Assembly: GCA_031310005.1 (NCBI GenBank)
Contig: CM062388.1
Coordinates: 1,984,001 to 2,048,000 of the forward strand
Source: Dactylellina haptotyla
Taxonomy: Eukaryota > Ascomycota > Orbiliomycetes > Orbiliales > Orbiliaceae
DNA: 64,000 bases
Direction: 5' to 3'
A model generated the notes under the pieces. That model saw only the letters and a list, made by a program, of their open reading frames with translations, ran no database searches and was not told the DNA's origin. Below are positions 22,475 through 34,838 of the stretch, piece after piece. A program made the position numbers and the translations under genes. Every line of letters begins with the position of its first letter. Position 1 is the first letter of the stretch.

Positions 22475-23438
22475 CTTTGGTAACCCTAGGGCTTAGGTGT
22501 CAGAATCCCGACTCTCCAGAGCTTACTATGGAGGACGAAAAAAGTTAAAGAGGTAAGAAGGGCGAACTGTCTATAGTTATCGAGAGATGAATCTACAAAA
22601 GGAGAGGGCAGACGAGCTTTAATTTAAATGAATCTTGAGGGCTATGGCTTTGAGGCTTGTTCTTGGAGAATCTCCAACCTGACAGACGTACTATTTCCTT
22701 CTTTTCTTCTTTTCTTTGTCCTATACCTTTGTAGCAAAGTTCCAAACCCCTCGGCCGACATTGCCTTCGGTGAGATGTGACCGGTACGCATATCACAACT
22801 GAGTACAACCTGACCATCAGCCGTCGAAAGACATGCAAACGCGAGTTCAAGGCACGAGTAAATGCCAAGTGCAATCCATCGTAAAATCAAGTCCGCTTGG
22901 CAATATCAGCTACCGTAATCTAGCCGTGATCCAGCCGCAATCGCGGAAAACATGGAAAAGAAAACCCAAGCCTGCTTCGCAGGTATACCATAAAGAGGGA
23001 CTTTGGATTCTCAAAGCTTTGAGAATCATCTGATGTAGAATGGGAACGGTTATACGAGGCACATATGCAATAGAGGGCTGATTATGCATATACGCAGCAA
23101 TAGTTCAAGATATATATCTAGATGGTGGGGGCGGGAGAAAACCACTGGGTCGGATATCTCGGAATGAATACCATTACCTGGATCCTGCCTGTATATCTAC
23201 ACCGATGCGGATCCGTAGAATCGCAGTCGTGCAGATGGTATGCTGGCAGCGCACCAGCGCAATCTACTCTGTATTTTATATTATATTCAACCTATTCAAC
23301 AAATAAAAACTTAGCTCTGGTTGTTCTCGACCTGCGTGGCAGGCCTGAATGCGCTTCCCGTCTAGCGTAGGCTCCTATTGGTGGATACCGAGAGAATGGT
23401 TTTTCGGAGAGCGCTAAAGCCGCTAAGGTTGATATCAA
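22475..23438. other. Chitinase upstream region
   Basis: This is the presumed promoter and leader side of the chitinase gene. Only short unsupported open frames are present, and I recognised no specific regulatory site. Confidence 0.5.
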
Positions 23439-23834
23439 AAGAATCAGAGAAGGCTTGGCGCGGCGCCGAGAGATGTAATATCCAATCGTAAGCGAATACA
23501 GCCGCTGTGCCACTCGCCGACATATATCCTTTCAAAACTTTGTCCGGGTGTTTTAATTTTCGAAGGTTAAAAGATTGAAATGCCGCGTGCAAAGAGAGCT
23601 CCTTTGAATAACCCGATTTATGATGTGGGCTTATATAAGAATCAGAGAAGGCTTGGCGCGGCGCCGAGAGATGTAATATCCAATCGTGAGCGAAAACAGC
23701 CGCTGTGCCGCTCGCCGACATATATCCTTTCAAAACTTTGCCCAAGTGTTTTAATTTTCGAAAGTTAAAAGATTAAAATGCCGCATATAAAGAGAACTCC
23801 TTTGAATAACCCGATTCATGATGTGGGCTTATAT
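23439..23834. repeat. Two-copy direct tandem repeat, 198-bp unit
   Basis: Copy 1 is 23439-23636 and copy 2 is 23637-23834, with a period of exactly 198 bp. Both begin AAGAATCAGAGAAGGCTTGG and end GATGTGGGCTTATAT. By eye the copies are over 90% identical, and nearly all differences are transitions (C/T or G/A). A minus-strand open frame runs through both copies only because the unit length is a multiple of three. I do not regard it as a gene. The rest of the surrounding sequence does not repeat. Confidence 0.9.
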
Positions 23835-24869
23835 CCGAGGCGTTTCGTTTCGAACGGGTATCCGAGCGAAAGTTTTGCGGTCGATGGGTAGCCGAGGGGG
23901 GATACGAACGAACAGTGCCGCACATACACAGGCAAACGGAACGTAGGATTATGATTATACCCATGCCACCGGCATAAGAATTTTAGCTGGAATGAAGATT
24001 TGTTCATGGGTTGGGGGGCAATCGAATCGGTTAACGGTTTCCTGTCGCATCTTTCGATCGAGTCATGGCTGTGATCTTTACCTTAGGCGGCACACATTCG
24101 CGCCAACTGGGACAATCGGAACCCCCAAACCGTACACTCTTTGCCTTCATGGCTAGAAAAGAAAGCGGGGTTACGTCGTCGATAACTGATGGTTCCGCAA
24201 ATTCCAACCTCGTAACGCCACAAACATTGGCATGTGAATTCCTGGCCCCAGTGTTGCGACAAAGTGCGAAGTGGGGCTTCGCGGGCCTCGCAAATCAGCC
24301 ACCTGGTAGCAATAGTCGGAATACTTTCCAATTCGATGCTCCATCGTCAACCACACTGCGAACGTCAAGCTTTCCGGTAACCGGGTCCACGTGCGGAGTC
24401 TAGCATGCTAGACTCTCAATTGTTTAGATCGAACATTGTTCCGAGACATAAAACCCGCAGGAAAATCCCCAGTTTCGTCTTCATCCGTAGGGAAACCCCG
24501 GTCTTCTCCGAGGGCTCTTCAGCTTGGAAGTTCTCCACATTGTTGGATCTTGTGACTTTTGGTCTGAAGTTTGCTGGTGGCTTCCGTCGACTCGGGACAG
24601 TTCAAATACGAGGTTCCAAAGTTAATTTGTTGACATATCTTCGCGATGTCCTTTTAATTTTGGTCTGCTTCTGAGGGCCATATTGTATGCGGCACAGCCA
24701 TAAGTTTCCCTTGGTATCGTAGAATCGGTTTTTTTTACTGGAATGCGATGCACGAGCTATTTTTCGCGGAGGGGAGATGATATCTATTTTTGTGTTGGTG
24801 TTGTGGCTGTTCGAACGTTCCCGAAATGCCCAGACATCACGACACCCCAAGCACGAGCCCGTTTAAATC
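23835..24869. other. Non-coding sequence of unknown nature
   Basis: Mixed-composition DNA with short overlapping open frames on both strands (24,065-24,403 plus; 24,083-24,331 minus). None shows a domain or splice continuity. It may be decayed sequence, but I cannot assign it. Confidence 0.4.
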
Positions 24870-25010
24870 TTAACTTACTAACTATATTATATATGTACAA
24901 TTTTTATATATATATAAAATAAAAAAAATAAACATACAAAATTTAATATTTTTTTATTAATAAAGCTCAATTTTTTATATTATACAATAAATTAATTTTG
25001 ATCCTAAGAT
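24870..25010. repeat. AT-rich low-complexity tract
   Basis: About 140 bp consisting almost only of A and T, including TATATATATA runs and poly-A/poly-T stretches (for example near 24,905-24,975). It forms a sharp boundary between two regions of ordinary base composition. Confidence 0.8.
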
Positions 25011-26807
25011 TGGTCCCTATGGGCCACCATATAGATACTCTACTCAGGCTTTATTCTGTTCGAGGGTAGTCCTTGCTGTCGCATTATACGCGGATAATGA
25101 AACCCGGTATATCTATATCATGAACTTTATACGTTACAACTGAGACTTTCAAGCCCTGGCCTTGCTAGGCTAGATATACGAAGGAACATTGTAGCTATCC
25201 AAGGCGTAAGCACCCTCACCTGCTTCTTATTGTTCCTTCCATTGCGTAACCATTTAAGCTTAAATTCGCAGGATCGTTCTATGTGATATCTTATAGGCCC
25301 TGAAACGTTTGGTACGAGAGCTTGCGTACTGTTGTTAACCCGGGTTGGAAGCTAGTATATACGTATCGCGCGTTCAAGCGAGTGAAATCTTAAGATAGGC
25401 TAGTCTCTAGCTGCCAGCCGCACAGGAGAGCAGCTTGCACAAAGCTACGCGTCGCAAGAGGCGCCATTCTCAACTTCACAAGATCCAACTCGGCTGCTTG
25501 AGATAAAAATACAGGCCGTGATAGGGATTCCCCAGCAGTGTAATATTGGCGGAGGGGGTAATAGAAGGGGCAGGCGATAATACTGTTACCTAACCAAGTT
25601 CTGCAGCGCCACCCACCGACAACACAACGCTTTCGACTGCCGGGCTTGGCTGACGACCTATCAGTCTCGTAACCAGACTTACGACCTATTTTAAGGAAGC
25701 CCTTCCCAACCAGCCTCGAAGCATATACGTTCGGCAGTTGATGGACACTCCCAGTCTTAAGACGCCTGCTAGGGCTCTAGCTACGCTCAGAAATCAATCA
25801 ATCAAAGTTCTACTAGAGTGCACATGTACGTTGTCCGCAGGGTCTCTCAATGGCGACCGATCCGACGCTTTACCCGCAGCGGACAGGCTTTAGGCGGGTC
25901 GTTCCTGCGGAAAACGTTTTCCGTCGGGGCCAGGCACAACGCAGGCCACTCTGCCTGGTGGTGACCGCAGCCCGACGATTAATTTGGCTTCCAAATACGG
26001 GAGAATATCGCAGACCTGAAGCGGATGGCGAACCGAATCGTGGGGATTCCGCCTTGTCCTATTTTGTGCCTCTAGCTCCTTGCCATCTGCTGGAGAGGCT
26101 AGCATTGGTGATCACTACCGACCTATACGAGGCTCATTTCGACAGCCCAGCCTTTCCCAAGCGTTTTACACCATACAAAATAAACTAAAGCTGCACCGCC
26201 ATGACATCCAACGACTCTCATTTGAGGCAGATCCATGACCAGATAATAGGACCAAGGATGCCTATCCCAACCACAGCACGCCGGCAATGATGGGTGATTC
26301 TGCAGAAACCGAAATAATTAGACCACCCGAACGAATGAAGTCACCACGCACTCCACGGGATGCAGTGGAACCTTCCTTCTGCAACCAGCTTGCATGGAAG
26401 GGAAATAGGGAAGCCCATGTGCTCTGCATGATGACTGGGATCTTGCAAATTGCAGTTGGATGATATATTCTAGAACCCTTATTGTATACACGTACAGGGG
26501 AGCACAGCTCCCTCGAGCTTGGCGACCTGAGGACGTCACACATTACGATCATGATCAACCGCTGCGACTCCAAGACCGCCCAAAATGTAGTTTCCCGAAT
26601 TCCGAACCACTGGCGCCTAGTTTCGAAGCAGGTTTTGGCGATTTCTGAATCACTCAGGTCGAGATATAAAGAGGACCTATTCCGACGTTGGATCGAGACT
26701 TTTACTCTCACAGAATATCAAGCTACACTCGACGGAACAGCGGGGTAGAAACCAAATAAATACCTCTTCTAATAATCCTATTTCTTTTATAATATAATCT
26801 CTCAGTG
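25011..26807. other. Gene-poor segment beyond the AT tract, origin unknown
   Basis: Sequence of ordinary GC content with frequent stops in all frames. Open frames at 25,850-26,188 (plus) and 26,262-26,711 (minus) have no recognised domain. I found no terminal repeats or transposase/integrase motifs, so no mobile-element family is assigned. The last 100 bp (AT-rich, ending CTCAGTG before the ATG at 26808) is the likely promoter/leader of the downstream peptidase gene. Confidence 0.4.
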
Positions 26808-28694
26808 ATGAAGGGCTTCATCGCTGCAGCTGTGCTACCAAGCATAGCATTCGCAGCGCCTCAGGCCGGTAAACAATACTTCTTCGATACCGTAAGTCAC
26901 CTCATGGACAAGATAGACCGCGGCTCCAAAAGTTTATGGATTAATAATGTTACCGAATTCAGATTCCAGCAGCTCTAGATCTAGTATGGTATCCGTGTAA
27001 CCAGACTTTCGAGTGCGCACGTCTCTCCGTACCACTCAACCCTCTCGAGCCAAATAATGGACTCCGTAGCGAAATTCCTATTATCAAGTACCCCGCCAAC
27101 AAGTCAGATGAATACAAAGGTATTATCTTGACGAACCCAGGTGGCCCAGGTGGCCTGGGTATCAGCTATATCCTCAACACTGGCGCTAGTATCGCCAACT
27201 TCACCGGCCCCGGTTGGGATATCATTGGCTTCGACCCCCGAGGAATGGGATACAGCGTGCCCAACGGCGCCACGGGATTTGCAAACCTCACCGCTCCAGC
27301 TGCCCGAAATGCAACATATATTCCACCTTCGCAATTGACCAAACGTGCGATCCGCTCCGATCACTACGGCTTGGAAATCCCACCGCGTCCAGATTCCTGG
27401 ATTGACACGATCTATCAAATGGGCGCCGATTTTAATGTTCTCCTCCAGGCTAATGCCAATGGTGATAACCAAGCCGTCCCATATATGACTACTCCCAATG
27501 TCGCTTTCGACATGCTCCAGATCGCTAAAGCCGATGCTCGGTCCCGCGGTCTCTGCGAGGATACTGTTCTTGTCAACTATTACGGTGTCAGCTACGGCAC
27601 TGTCGTCGGCCAGACCTTCACTTCCCTCTACCCACAGCACGTAGGCCGCTTCGTCATCGACTCGGTCGTCGACTTGAAGGATTGGTACGAAGGTAATCCC
27701 GTTCGCTCAGCAATGAACCACTCCGACGAAGGTATCGCTCAGTTTTTCACCCGCTGCTTCGACGCCGGCCCTGAAAAATGCAGCTTTTTCACCGGCCGCA
27801 CCTCCCACGCCATCCGTGACCGCTTCAACAATCTCATGGCACAATTCGACGCCCCTAAAGCAATCGAACAAAACTGGGCAAACGCTACAGTCGTCCAGTT
27901 CGGACAAGAAGTCATCAAGAATGTCATCATCATCGTTCCCTACAACGCCCTCAACTTCTTCCCCCCGCTCGCAGACACCCTAGCCACCATCGAAGCTCTC
28001 GTCCAATCCAACAATGTCACAATAGAATCCATGACCGAGATCTTCTACCAGTGGAACCCACCCGCTGACGCCGCAGCCCCAGAACGTCCCGAAAACGTCT
28101 TCGAAACCTGGTGTTCCGATTCCATCGCCAACACGGAGTACGTGGGTAGCCACAAACCACTTCCAAGAGACTTAATCGACACCGTTCGCGACTTCAGTGT
28201 CGCCACCGGCGAGCGATTTATTCAATTATATGGCGTCTGCTCCCAACTGGACCTTCGCCCCAAATGGCGCTTCAACGGTACATACGGTGCGGTTACAAAG
28301 ACGCCCGTCCTATTTATCGGAGTATCAAAGGATCCCATCACCCCGATTGAGAATGCCGAGCTCGCGCGAAAGAGACATCCTGGTTCCAAGATGATTTATG
28401 TTGATGCAGTCGGTGTAAGTACCACCCGCCATATTAATTAACAACAATGTCACTTTCACAAGAATAGAAAGCTAATTGATTATTATCTAGCACGGAATCG
28501 TCGGTCAACGAAATTGGTGTGTATACGACAAAGTGCGAGCCTACTACCAGGATCTCGTCCTCCCCGGGCATGATAACAGATGCGGATACGGAGATATCCC
28601 ATTCGAATGGATGCCCAGTTCTGCTGCTGAGAAGCGATCATTGGACGGTAACTACCGTCATAGCATTGCGCGGTTGCCATACTTTCCTTTGTAG
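26808..28694 (+). CDS. Secreted alpha/beta-hydrolase peptidase (S33 / tripeptidyl-aminopeptidase-like)
   Basis: Exons are 26808-26891, 26963-28414 and 28491-28694. The introns of 71 nt (GTAAGT to CAG) and 76 nt (GTAAGT to CTAG) are both phase 0. The product has 579 residues. The first exon encodes a short signal peptide (MKGFIAAAVLPSIAFA, then APQA). The core shows the S33 pattern. There is an oxyanion-side motif NPGGPGG, the strand WDIIGFDPRGMG, and the nucleophile elbow GVSYG with Ser at about residue 238. A late aspartate sits in FIGVSKDPITP, and the final exon supplies a His in VGHGIVGQRN, where the fold expects the catalytic His. A C-terminal TAP-like segment follows. The enzyme is predicted to remove N-terminal peptides or amino acids from extracellular proteins. 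Many N-x-T/S sites fit a secreted glycoprotein. A 76-nt intron directly before the His exon means that mis-splicing would remove activity. Confidence 0.88.
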
Positions 28695-30379
28695 TTGAGG
28701 ATATCGATGGTTACAGTATCGGAGTTTCGCAGCTCGAGAGGTGTACAACATATAGACGGCATTTTAGCATTTCTTTAAACAAAAAACAAAAAGAAAACAT
28801 AGCATAGCACGGCATAGCATCGAGTTCGGATTTTATTATTACTATTATACGCATCCTGAGGAAATATATAATATAATGAATGTACTATTAGAAATACAGA
28901 TGGTTCTTGAACAGTTCATACAATAATTTCTGCCTCCAAAACAACACATAATTATCGCGATGATATATTTCTGCAAGAGATGAACATGAGGTCGAGAAAA
29001 CGATAGAAAGCCCCGCCCTCCGTATTAGATGACCCATAGTATCATTGCCTAATTTTAAACGTATCATTAGAGTTAAATTCACCGTGAATACTATGAGTAT
29101 TCTCTTGAAGCGCTACGATTTTAACCTTAACATTTTCTACAGATTGGGCTCGAACAACACCATCTTTGCACAGTTATGGTGCATGATGAGTAGTCGCATC
29201 ACACTTGCGCGAGACATATAATCTTTTAGTCGCAGGAAAGAAAAGGAATGATCTAAAGATACAAAGTCCGGGAGGTTTGGCCATTTGCAGTTCATTCAAC
29301 ACTCAATCTTCTCCAATCGATACTTTGACAAACCAGTAAATAATCGAGGCAATGCATCTCATAGCCACATTCGATTTCCCAACCGCAGTCACGAGACCAT
29401 ATCTCCTCTATTATTATTTACTTCGTTAGAACTTGGCCTTTGATCACGTTTCAGTATTTTTTCGGATTCGAAGGCTGTTTATTTCTGAAACTGAGAGTGT
29501 CGCGTTCTATAGTAATTTATTTGATATCCAATCTCAACATGTCAAAGCGGGTCAATGATTCTCCGGGTTGTTAATGATGATCTAATCAAAGAGTTGAACA
29601 AGTTTAATGGCAAGTTCCGTCTGGGCTATAATGTATTTTCGATATAACATCTCTCGGTATCAAGCAGATATCGTATTATATTACCCGATTCGTCTAACCG
29701 AATTATCTTCCTCATCGATCGCAAACCTCGAGAAAAAGATGTCAAATAAAGTTTTTCGCTTTATTGTTCATTTGTGGATACCTACTTTAATGTCGTATTT
29801 GGACGAATGAATACTCTCAAATTAAAGATGTCTTGGCACGTCATGTGAGATTGCAATAGAACCCCCAGTTTATTAGCATCGCAATGTGATCAAATATCGA
29901 TAATACACCTGTCTTACGGCTCGAAAATTTTCAATTCCCGATAATTAATATATCTCTGCCCATTTATGACTATTGATCCGGTTTCTAGGCTTCGATACCG
30001 GTGAGATTTCAAGGATACACTATAAGCATTATCGGAGCAAATATGCCTGGAGTAAGCTTCAATGTTAAGGAATACGCTGTATTACCAAAGACCGGCCCAT
30101 TATTTCTCCGATTCACAACTCGCTTATGTGATGAGGGTCAAAGAGTCAGCGAAGGCAAGCCCAATGGCATATCCCGTCCCGTCAGCCAACCCGATGTGTG
30201 AGGATACATATCCATTATACAACACAATGTCCATGTGAATCAGAGATCTGGAACAAGGCGCCCATAGATGTCTCTGGAGATACCGATACATCAGATATTT
30301 TATATCCGTATCGGCCAATGAAAAGTATGCGCGGTGTGAGATCCATATTTTGAAACACGCACTCACTTATCCAAACTAA
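28695..30379. other. AT-rich intergenic, no gene seen
   Basis: Downstream of the peptidase gene. AT-rich, with short unsupported open frames only. Confidence 0.55.
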
Positions 30380-33320
30380 TCAATTTCCTGTAGATCGTTG
30401 TCCCCATGGTCCGAGAAAGCGGACTCTGACCCCAGGTTTATCATCGATGTGCGAAACTTTTTTTTTTTTCACCCTCAGGCTCAATGTTCCGGCAGTTTGG
30501 GCTAGCCAGACCGACCGAGCTAGTTGCGCTCTCACTTCATTGGCTTCGCTAACTAGCGGGTTCTGTACAATCGGTGTCTGCCTAGCTGTCAGCAAATCCC
30601 CAATGAGATATCTCCCGCTAGCCGTTATACAGAAAAACCCACTTTTGCGTTGCGTGTGGTAGATGGGATGGGAATCTTCTGGGACAAGTTGCGTTCGATT
30701 TTTCGATTTCAGGGGTAAGAGAAAAAAAAAGCCTCCAAACCGCGAACAAGTCACAAGTCGTCCCAAACGGCACAGCCGGACACCACAAGGTCGGGTGCGG
30801 TCCCAAAAGCTAATTTCCTCGCGACTGAGGGTGTAGAGAATCGCAGAAGGTTGTGGGGGAGAAAAAGGAACAATGTTGGAATTTCGTGCGAATGGGGCGA
30901 GTTTGCGCAGAAATGTTCCCACAATTCGAAGGAGCTCTCTGCCCTAATGTGTGTCTCGTCCAACCCACCATTACGGATCTTGGACCGTCTAGCAGTGATT
31001 GTCTCTCGCCTGCGGCAGGGGGTAGATATCAAGCGTCGCTCCGCCGCTGGATAACGGAGGAATGCTTCTGGTGGATTTATGGATTCTGACATCACTTGAG
31101 AGTGCTTTCTCCATTCCCGTTTATGCTGAATGGGACGGTTTCATCGAATTCTTGTGTTAATTTCACGAGAAAATATGTGTGGGTGTAGTCGGGATATTTC
31201 AAATCGATTTCCACGGTTGCAATGATATTGCATATCGATAACAACGGCGCGCCGGCAGATTCTCTATGGACGCTAGCAGCATATACTTTAGGATCACGGG
31301 TTCCCTCCGGATCAGAAAGGAAATTATGACTTTGCGATTTCAGGAAATTTATCAGGAATATCAAGGTCTAACGTCAGCATTGATTCTTCTTTTTTTTTGA
31401 TATTGGATGTTTCGTTTCAACTTTGTTCGTGAGGGAACACGTAACCTTTTGCCAAAGTCGATGACACGGGCGATTCCTCTCACCCCTGCGCTTTGCGAAG
31501 TCACGAGTTTCCGCCCAACGAATCTAGCTGGAACCGGATAAACCTCCTTTCTTGTGCGTTCTATCATTCAGAACCTCGTCGGTGCAAGCACTATCTGCCA
31601 CAATCTATGGCTAGTTCAATAGGAGTTTATGCATTTCTAGTATCAGAAAAGGAACCCAGGATAGCCCCGAAAGTTATGGTCGAAAAAGGGCATATCTAAC
31701 ATTCCCACGTTTGCAAGTGCAAGCGTTGGCTGCAAACGTGCGAACGAACATTCAAGAGCGGCTGCGCTGCCCTGGCAGGTTTTCCCACGTTTCCAATGCA
31801 AGTTCGTTGTTGAAAGTGATGAAACGACCGGAAGTACTGCCAAATGCGGGAATTAAAGGCCTTAAAGAGCCCCACTTTCCTTTCGCAACCCGCAGCCAAA
31901 TATCATATTTGGCGGTGTTATCATAACGGAATGGCAAACACTTTGTTTTCTAGGTCTAGTCTCGCCTCCGCAATATTGGACAGGCATTCCTTTTTTTTTT
32001 TCTTGTTGCGTTCGAGCTTGTGAGTGAGGGTCACCGCACGTTTCGCAGGTACGAAAACGTGGAGGCGAGCGACCGAGGAATGCCGAGTCTAGAGCTTTGG
32101 TGTCCCCCTCGAAAGCCAAAATTCCTCGCCGCTCATCTCTACCGAATTTCCTTATCCAGCAATCGGCAGGGAATATCGGCATCCTAAGAATTTCCCAAGC
32201 TAGGAAATTTCTGTCGCACAGGCGGCGGGTTTGAGTTTGACAATTTCGATTACACAACTAAAATGTGCCCGATCGAGGCCGCAAGCAAGCCTCCAAACAG
32301 GAGACTGAGAGGGACTACTTCAGATTGATAACACCATTTTGTAACTACCGTTGGCGATGGCTGCAACAGACGGCAAAGCCTTCTATCCCCTCCCGCATTA
32401 ATTACAACCTAAAACGTCCGCTCGACGCCGGTGTGAATAATCGACTGGGCCATATGGGGTTTAGAAGAAATAGCCTCAATCCCACGCTTTTCGCCATGCC
32501 TCCCGCAGATCCCTTTCTGGTTACTAGTGTTCCATGTGCTGGCTATATCCTTGAAGCTGATAGATCTTCTAGGGGTAGTTGCGCTGCAAAGCCTCGTCTC
32601 GTCTACGCAAAATAGTAAGATATCCAACGTGGGAGGAGCGCGCGAGTCAAGGGTTTCTTTCGTGTTATAACAAGTCAATGCAACCGGCGTCGGGCGTTCG
32701 CTCGGTGAAAATATCAGAAATATCAGACCAGTACCAAGCGATAAAATGGTTTGATGGTGGGTCAGAAGAGTGGGGACCTACCGCACCATGGGTGGTATCT
32801 GTCCGTGCGGGTTATGATCTACCCTGGTTCGTCTTCTCGCCCACCTGTGCACAGTTCACCTCTTCGCAGCAATCCGACCTTAATCTTAAAAATCAAGCAG
32901 AAAACCTGTTTTCGCTTGGGCACAGCTTTTTCGAGGCCTTCTTAGTATATAGAATCGTTTTTTTTTTTTCTTTTCCTTGTGCCTGATCGACTTTTGAGTT
33001 TAGCTGGGGAATTTTCAGGAACGCCGTCTCGTATTTTTTTCTGGCTTTCTGGAAAGGCACGAGAAATATATATCCTAAAACCTGCCCCAGGCGCTTCAGA
33101 TCGAAAGCCTAATTCTTCGAAATTCTCAGTTTCAACTTTCGCTCCAACAAAATCCCAGCTACGTGGGCCTTTCAAGCCACAATCCGACCAGCATCGCTTG
33201 GGGATATATCTATTTTCGACGGAGCGAAGCAATGCATATATCAACCTTGACAATATAGTTCGACGAACGACGCACGACGACGGCGCAGATATTCTCTTTT
33301 GTTCCTTTCGTTAGCAAATA
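30380..33320. other. Long upstream region of the Pth11-like gene with many T runs
   Basis: Nearly 3 kb with no supported gene. At least five oligo-T or oligo-A runs of 9 or more occur (near 30,450, 30,722, 31,388, 31,990 and 32,957). Open frames of up to 180 codons on the minus strand (30,380-30,922) contain poly-Lys or poly-Phe translations of these runs and look non-coding. It may be a long promoter or leader, or a non-coding transcript. Confidence 0.45.
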
Positions 33321-34838
33321 ATGGGAATATCAGGAGGTGCCGCGATAGCGGTCGAATGGGCTGCTTTGGCAGCTACATTCCCCTTTGTTGGGATCAGAGT
33401 ATTTACACGACACCGGGCTGGTCGACTCGGGTTGAGTGATCTCATCGTCAGCATTACCTGGCTGATGTTTCTGATCAGCAATACCTGTGACAACGAGCTA
33501 TGGAGGAGAGGATTATATCAAGATAATCTGTCGTGGAGTGATGAATGGTCAGAAGTCATTCCGGATCCTGCGACTCGAATGTCTGCTCTGAAGGTAACTA
33601 CAATGAATATTTTTTCAACGCTATTATTTTATTTTGTAACAAATTATATATATGCATGAGAAAAATATCGGCAATAATATCATTTTATAGACGAATGAAC
33701 TGGAAACTAACGATATTGTTTGAAAAAGATTCGCTTCGCTTCATATTTCCCATACCTTCTCGAACTCTGGGGTGTCAAACTCTCATTATTAGCCCTATAT
33801 TACACACTTATCACCGAACAACTCCCAAAACTTCGGCTCGCGTTGCACTGTGTCACCGGGTACACCGTCGCCACACTCATTATTTCGATCTTCTTGAACC
33901 TCTTCTGGTGCGTTCCGATATCCAGGAACTGGTCACTGGAGCCTCAGAATAGGAATACCTGCTCCTCGAGCGAAGTTCCTTATATCGTCCCTGTAACATT
34001 TCATATCTCTTCTGATTTCGCACTCTACCTTCTACCGATTCTTCTCCTGAAGTCCATGCGCATGAGCCTTCCTCGACGACAGTTCTCGGGGATTCTCTGC
34101 CTATTCGGCCTGGGGGGTCTTTATATCGGTGTTTGCATCGGTCGTTTCATCACAAGCGGCGTGGAAGGCAGGATACCCTCGCTAGCCGTCTGGACGGCTT
34201 TCGAAATGGCCACGGGTCTGATGGTTATCTGCTGCCCTGTTCTACCGATCTTCAACCCGAGGAGGAAACGAAGCCGGGGTAGCATCCAGATACCGTCCGC
34301 GCAGAATGACAGCAGCGTGGACGGTGCGGATGGTGGGAAGGACGGCGAAACTATCCGGTCGTGGCTGAGTACTCGCACCCGGACCGCCTCGAAGACCAGT
34401 GATATCCTGTACGCAACCCACCGTGGGTCCGCTGATAACTCTGATCTGGAGATGGACAACCAACCCGTCCAGTACCCGAGCTCGACTCACCGACGGAGCG
34501 GACGGTCGTCTCAACATCGTTTCCTCCCACGCATCTCAGGATCCCGTGAGAGTCTTGCCACTAAGGAGCCAGAGCCAGCTTACAACCCTAACGCTGCTGC
34601 CTCTTCGACGCCCCCGGAGCGCCGGAAACCTTCGAGGGACGGTATCACATACCCACCGTCGGAGTTCAAGGTCGAAGAAAGCTTGAAGCAGAACAACGGA
34701 AACGTCCAGGAGAGCGTCATGGCGCTGAGAGATGATATCCTCAGGAGCATCAGTTTCGCATACGATGAGTCGTTGTATAACCACGAACATCACACTCATG
34801 CACAACCGAGAAAACAATCTCGAGAGGGATGGCGTTGA
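33321..34838 (+). CDS. Pth11-like seven-helix membrane receptor (fungal rhodopsin-like domain)
   Basis: Exons are 33321-33593 and 33729-34838. The intron of 135 nt (GTAACT donor, CTAAC branch, AAG acceptor, phase 0) joins DPATRMSALK to IRFASYFPYLLELWGVK. The product has 460 residues. Hydrophobic helices occur in the first 300 residues (WAALAATFPFVGIRVFT; DLIVSITWLMFLI; LLALYYTLITE; YTVATLIISIFLNLFW; YIVPVTFHISSDFALYLLPILLL; GILCLFGLGGLYIGVCIG; MATGLMVICCPVLPIF). These are followed by a long basic, Ser-rich cytoplasmic tail. The order and the 'FWCVP', 'DFALYLLPILLL' and 'CPVLPIF' motifs fit the fungal Pth11-type receptor family. The first helix lacks the cysteine-rich CFEM ectodomain of some members. 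A plasma-membrane sensor role upstream of G proteins is inferred from the family. The ligand is unknown. Confidence 0.85.

Noticed and set aside
23362-23745. Minus-strand open frame encoding a protein with two identical repeats
   Set aside because: The repeated protein is a by-product of the 198-bp tandem duplication, whose length is divisible by three. There is no other coding evidence.
25011-26807. A mobile element in the segment after the AT tract
   Set aside because: No terminal repeats, target-site duplication or element-type protein motifs could be seen, so no family can be named.
30480-30600. tRNA-like stem sequences
   Set aside because: The paired segments do not fold into a cloverleaf, and there is no recognisable B-box.
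30380-30922. 180-codon minus-strand open frame as a gene
   Set aside because: Its translation contains poly-Lys and poly-Phe runs from homopolymers, has no domain or signal, and is overlapped by other frames.
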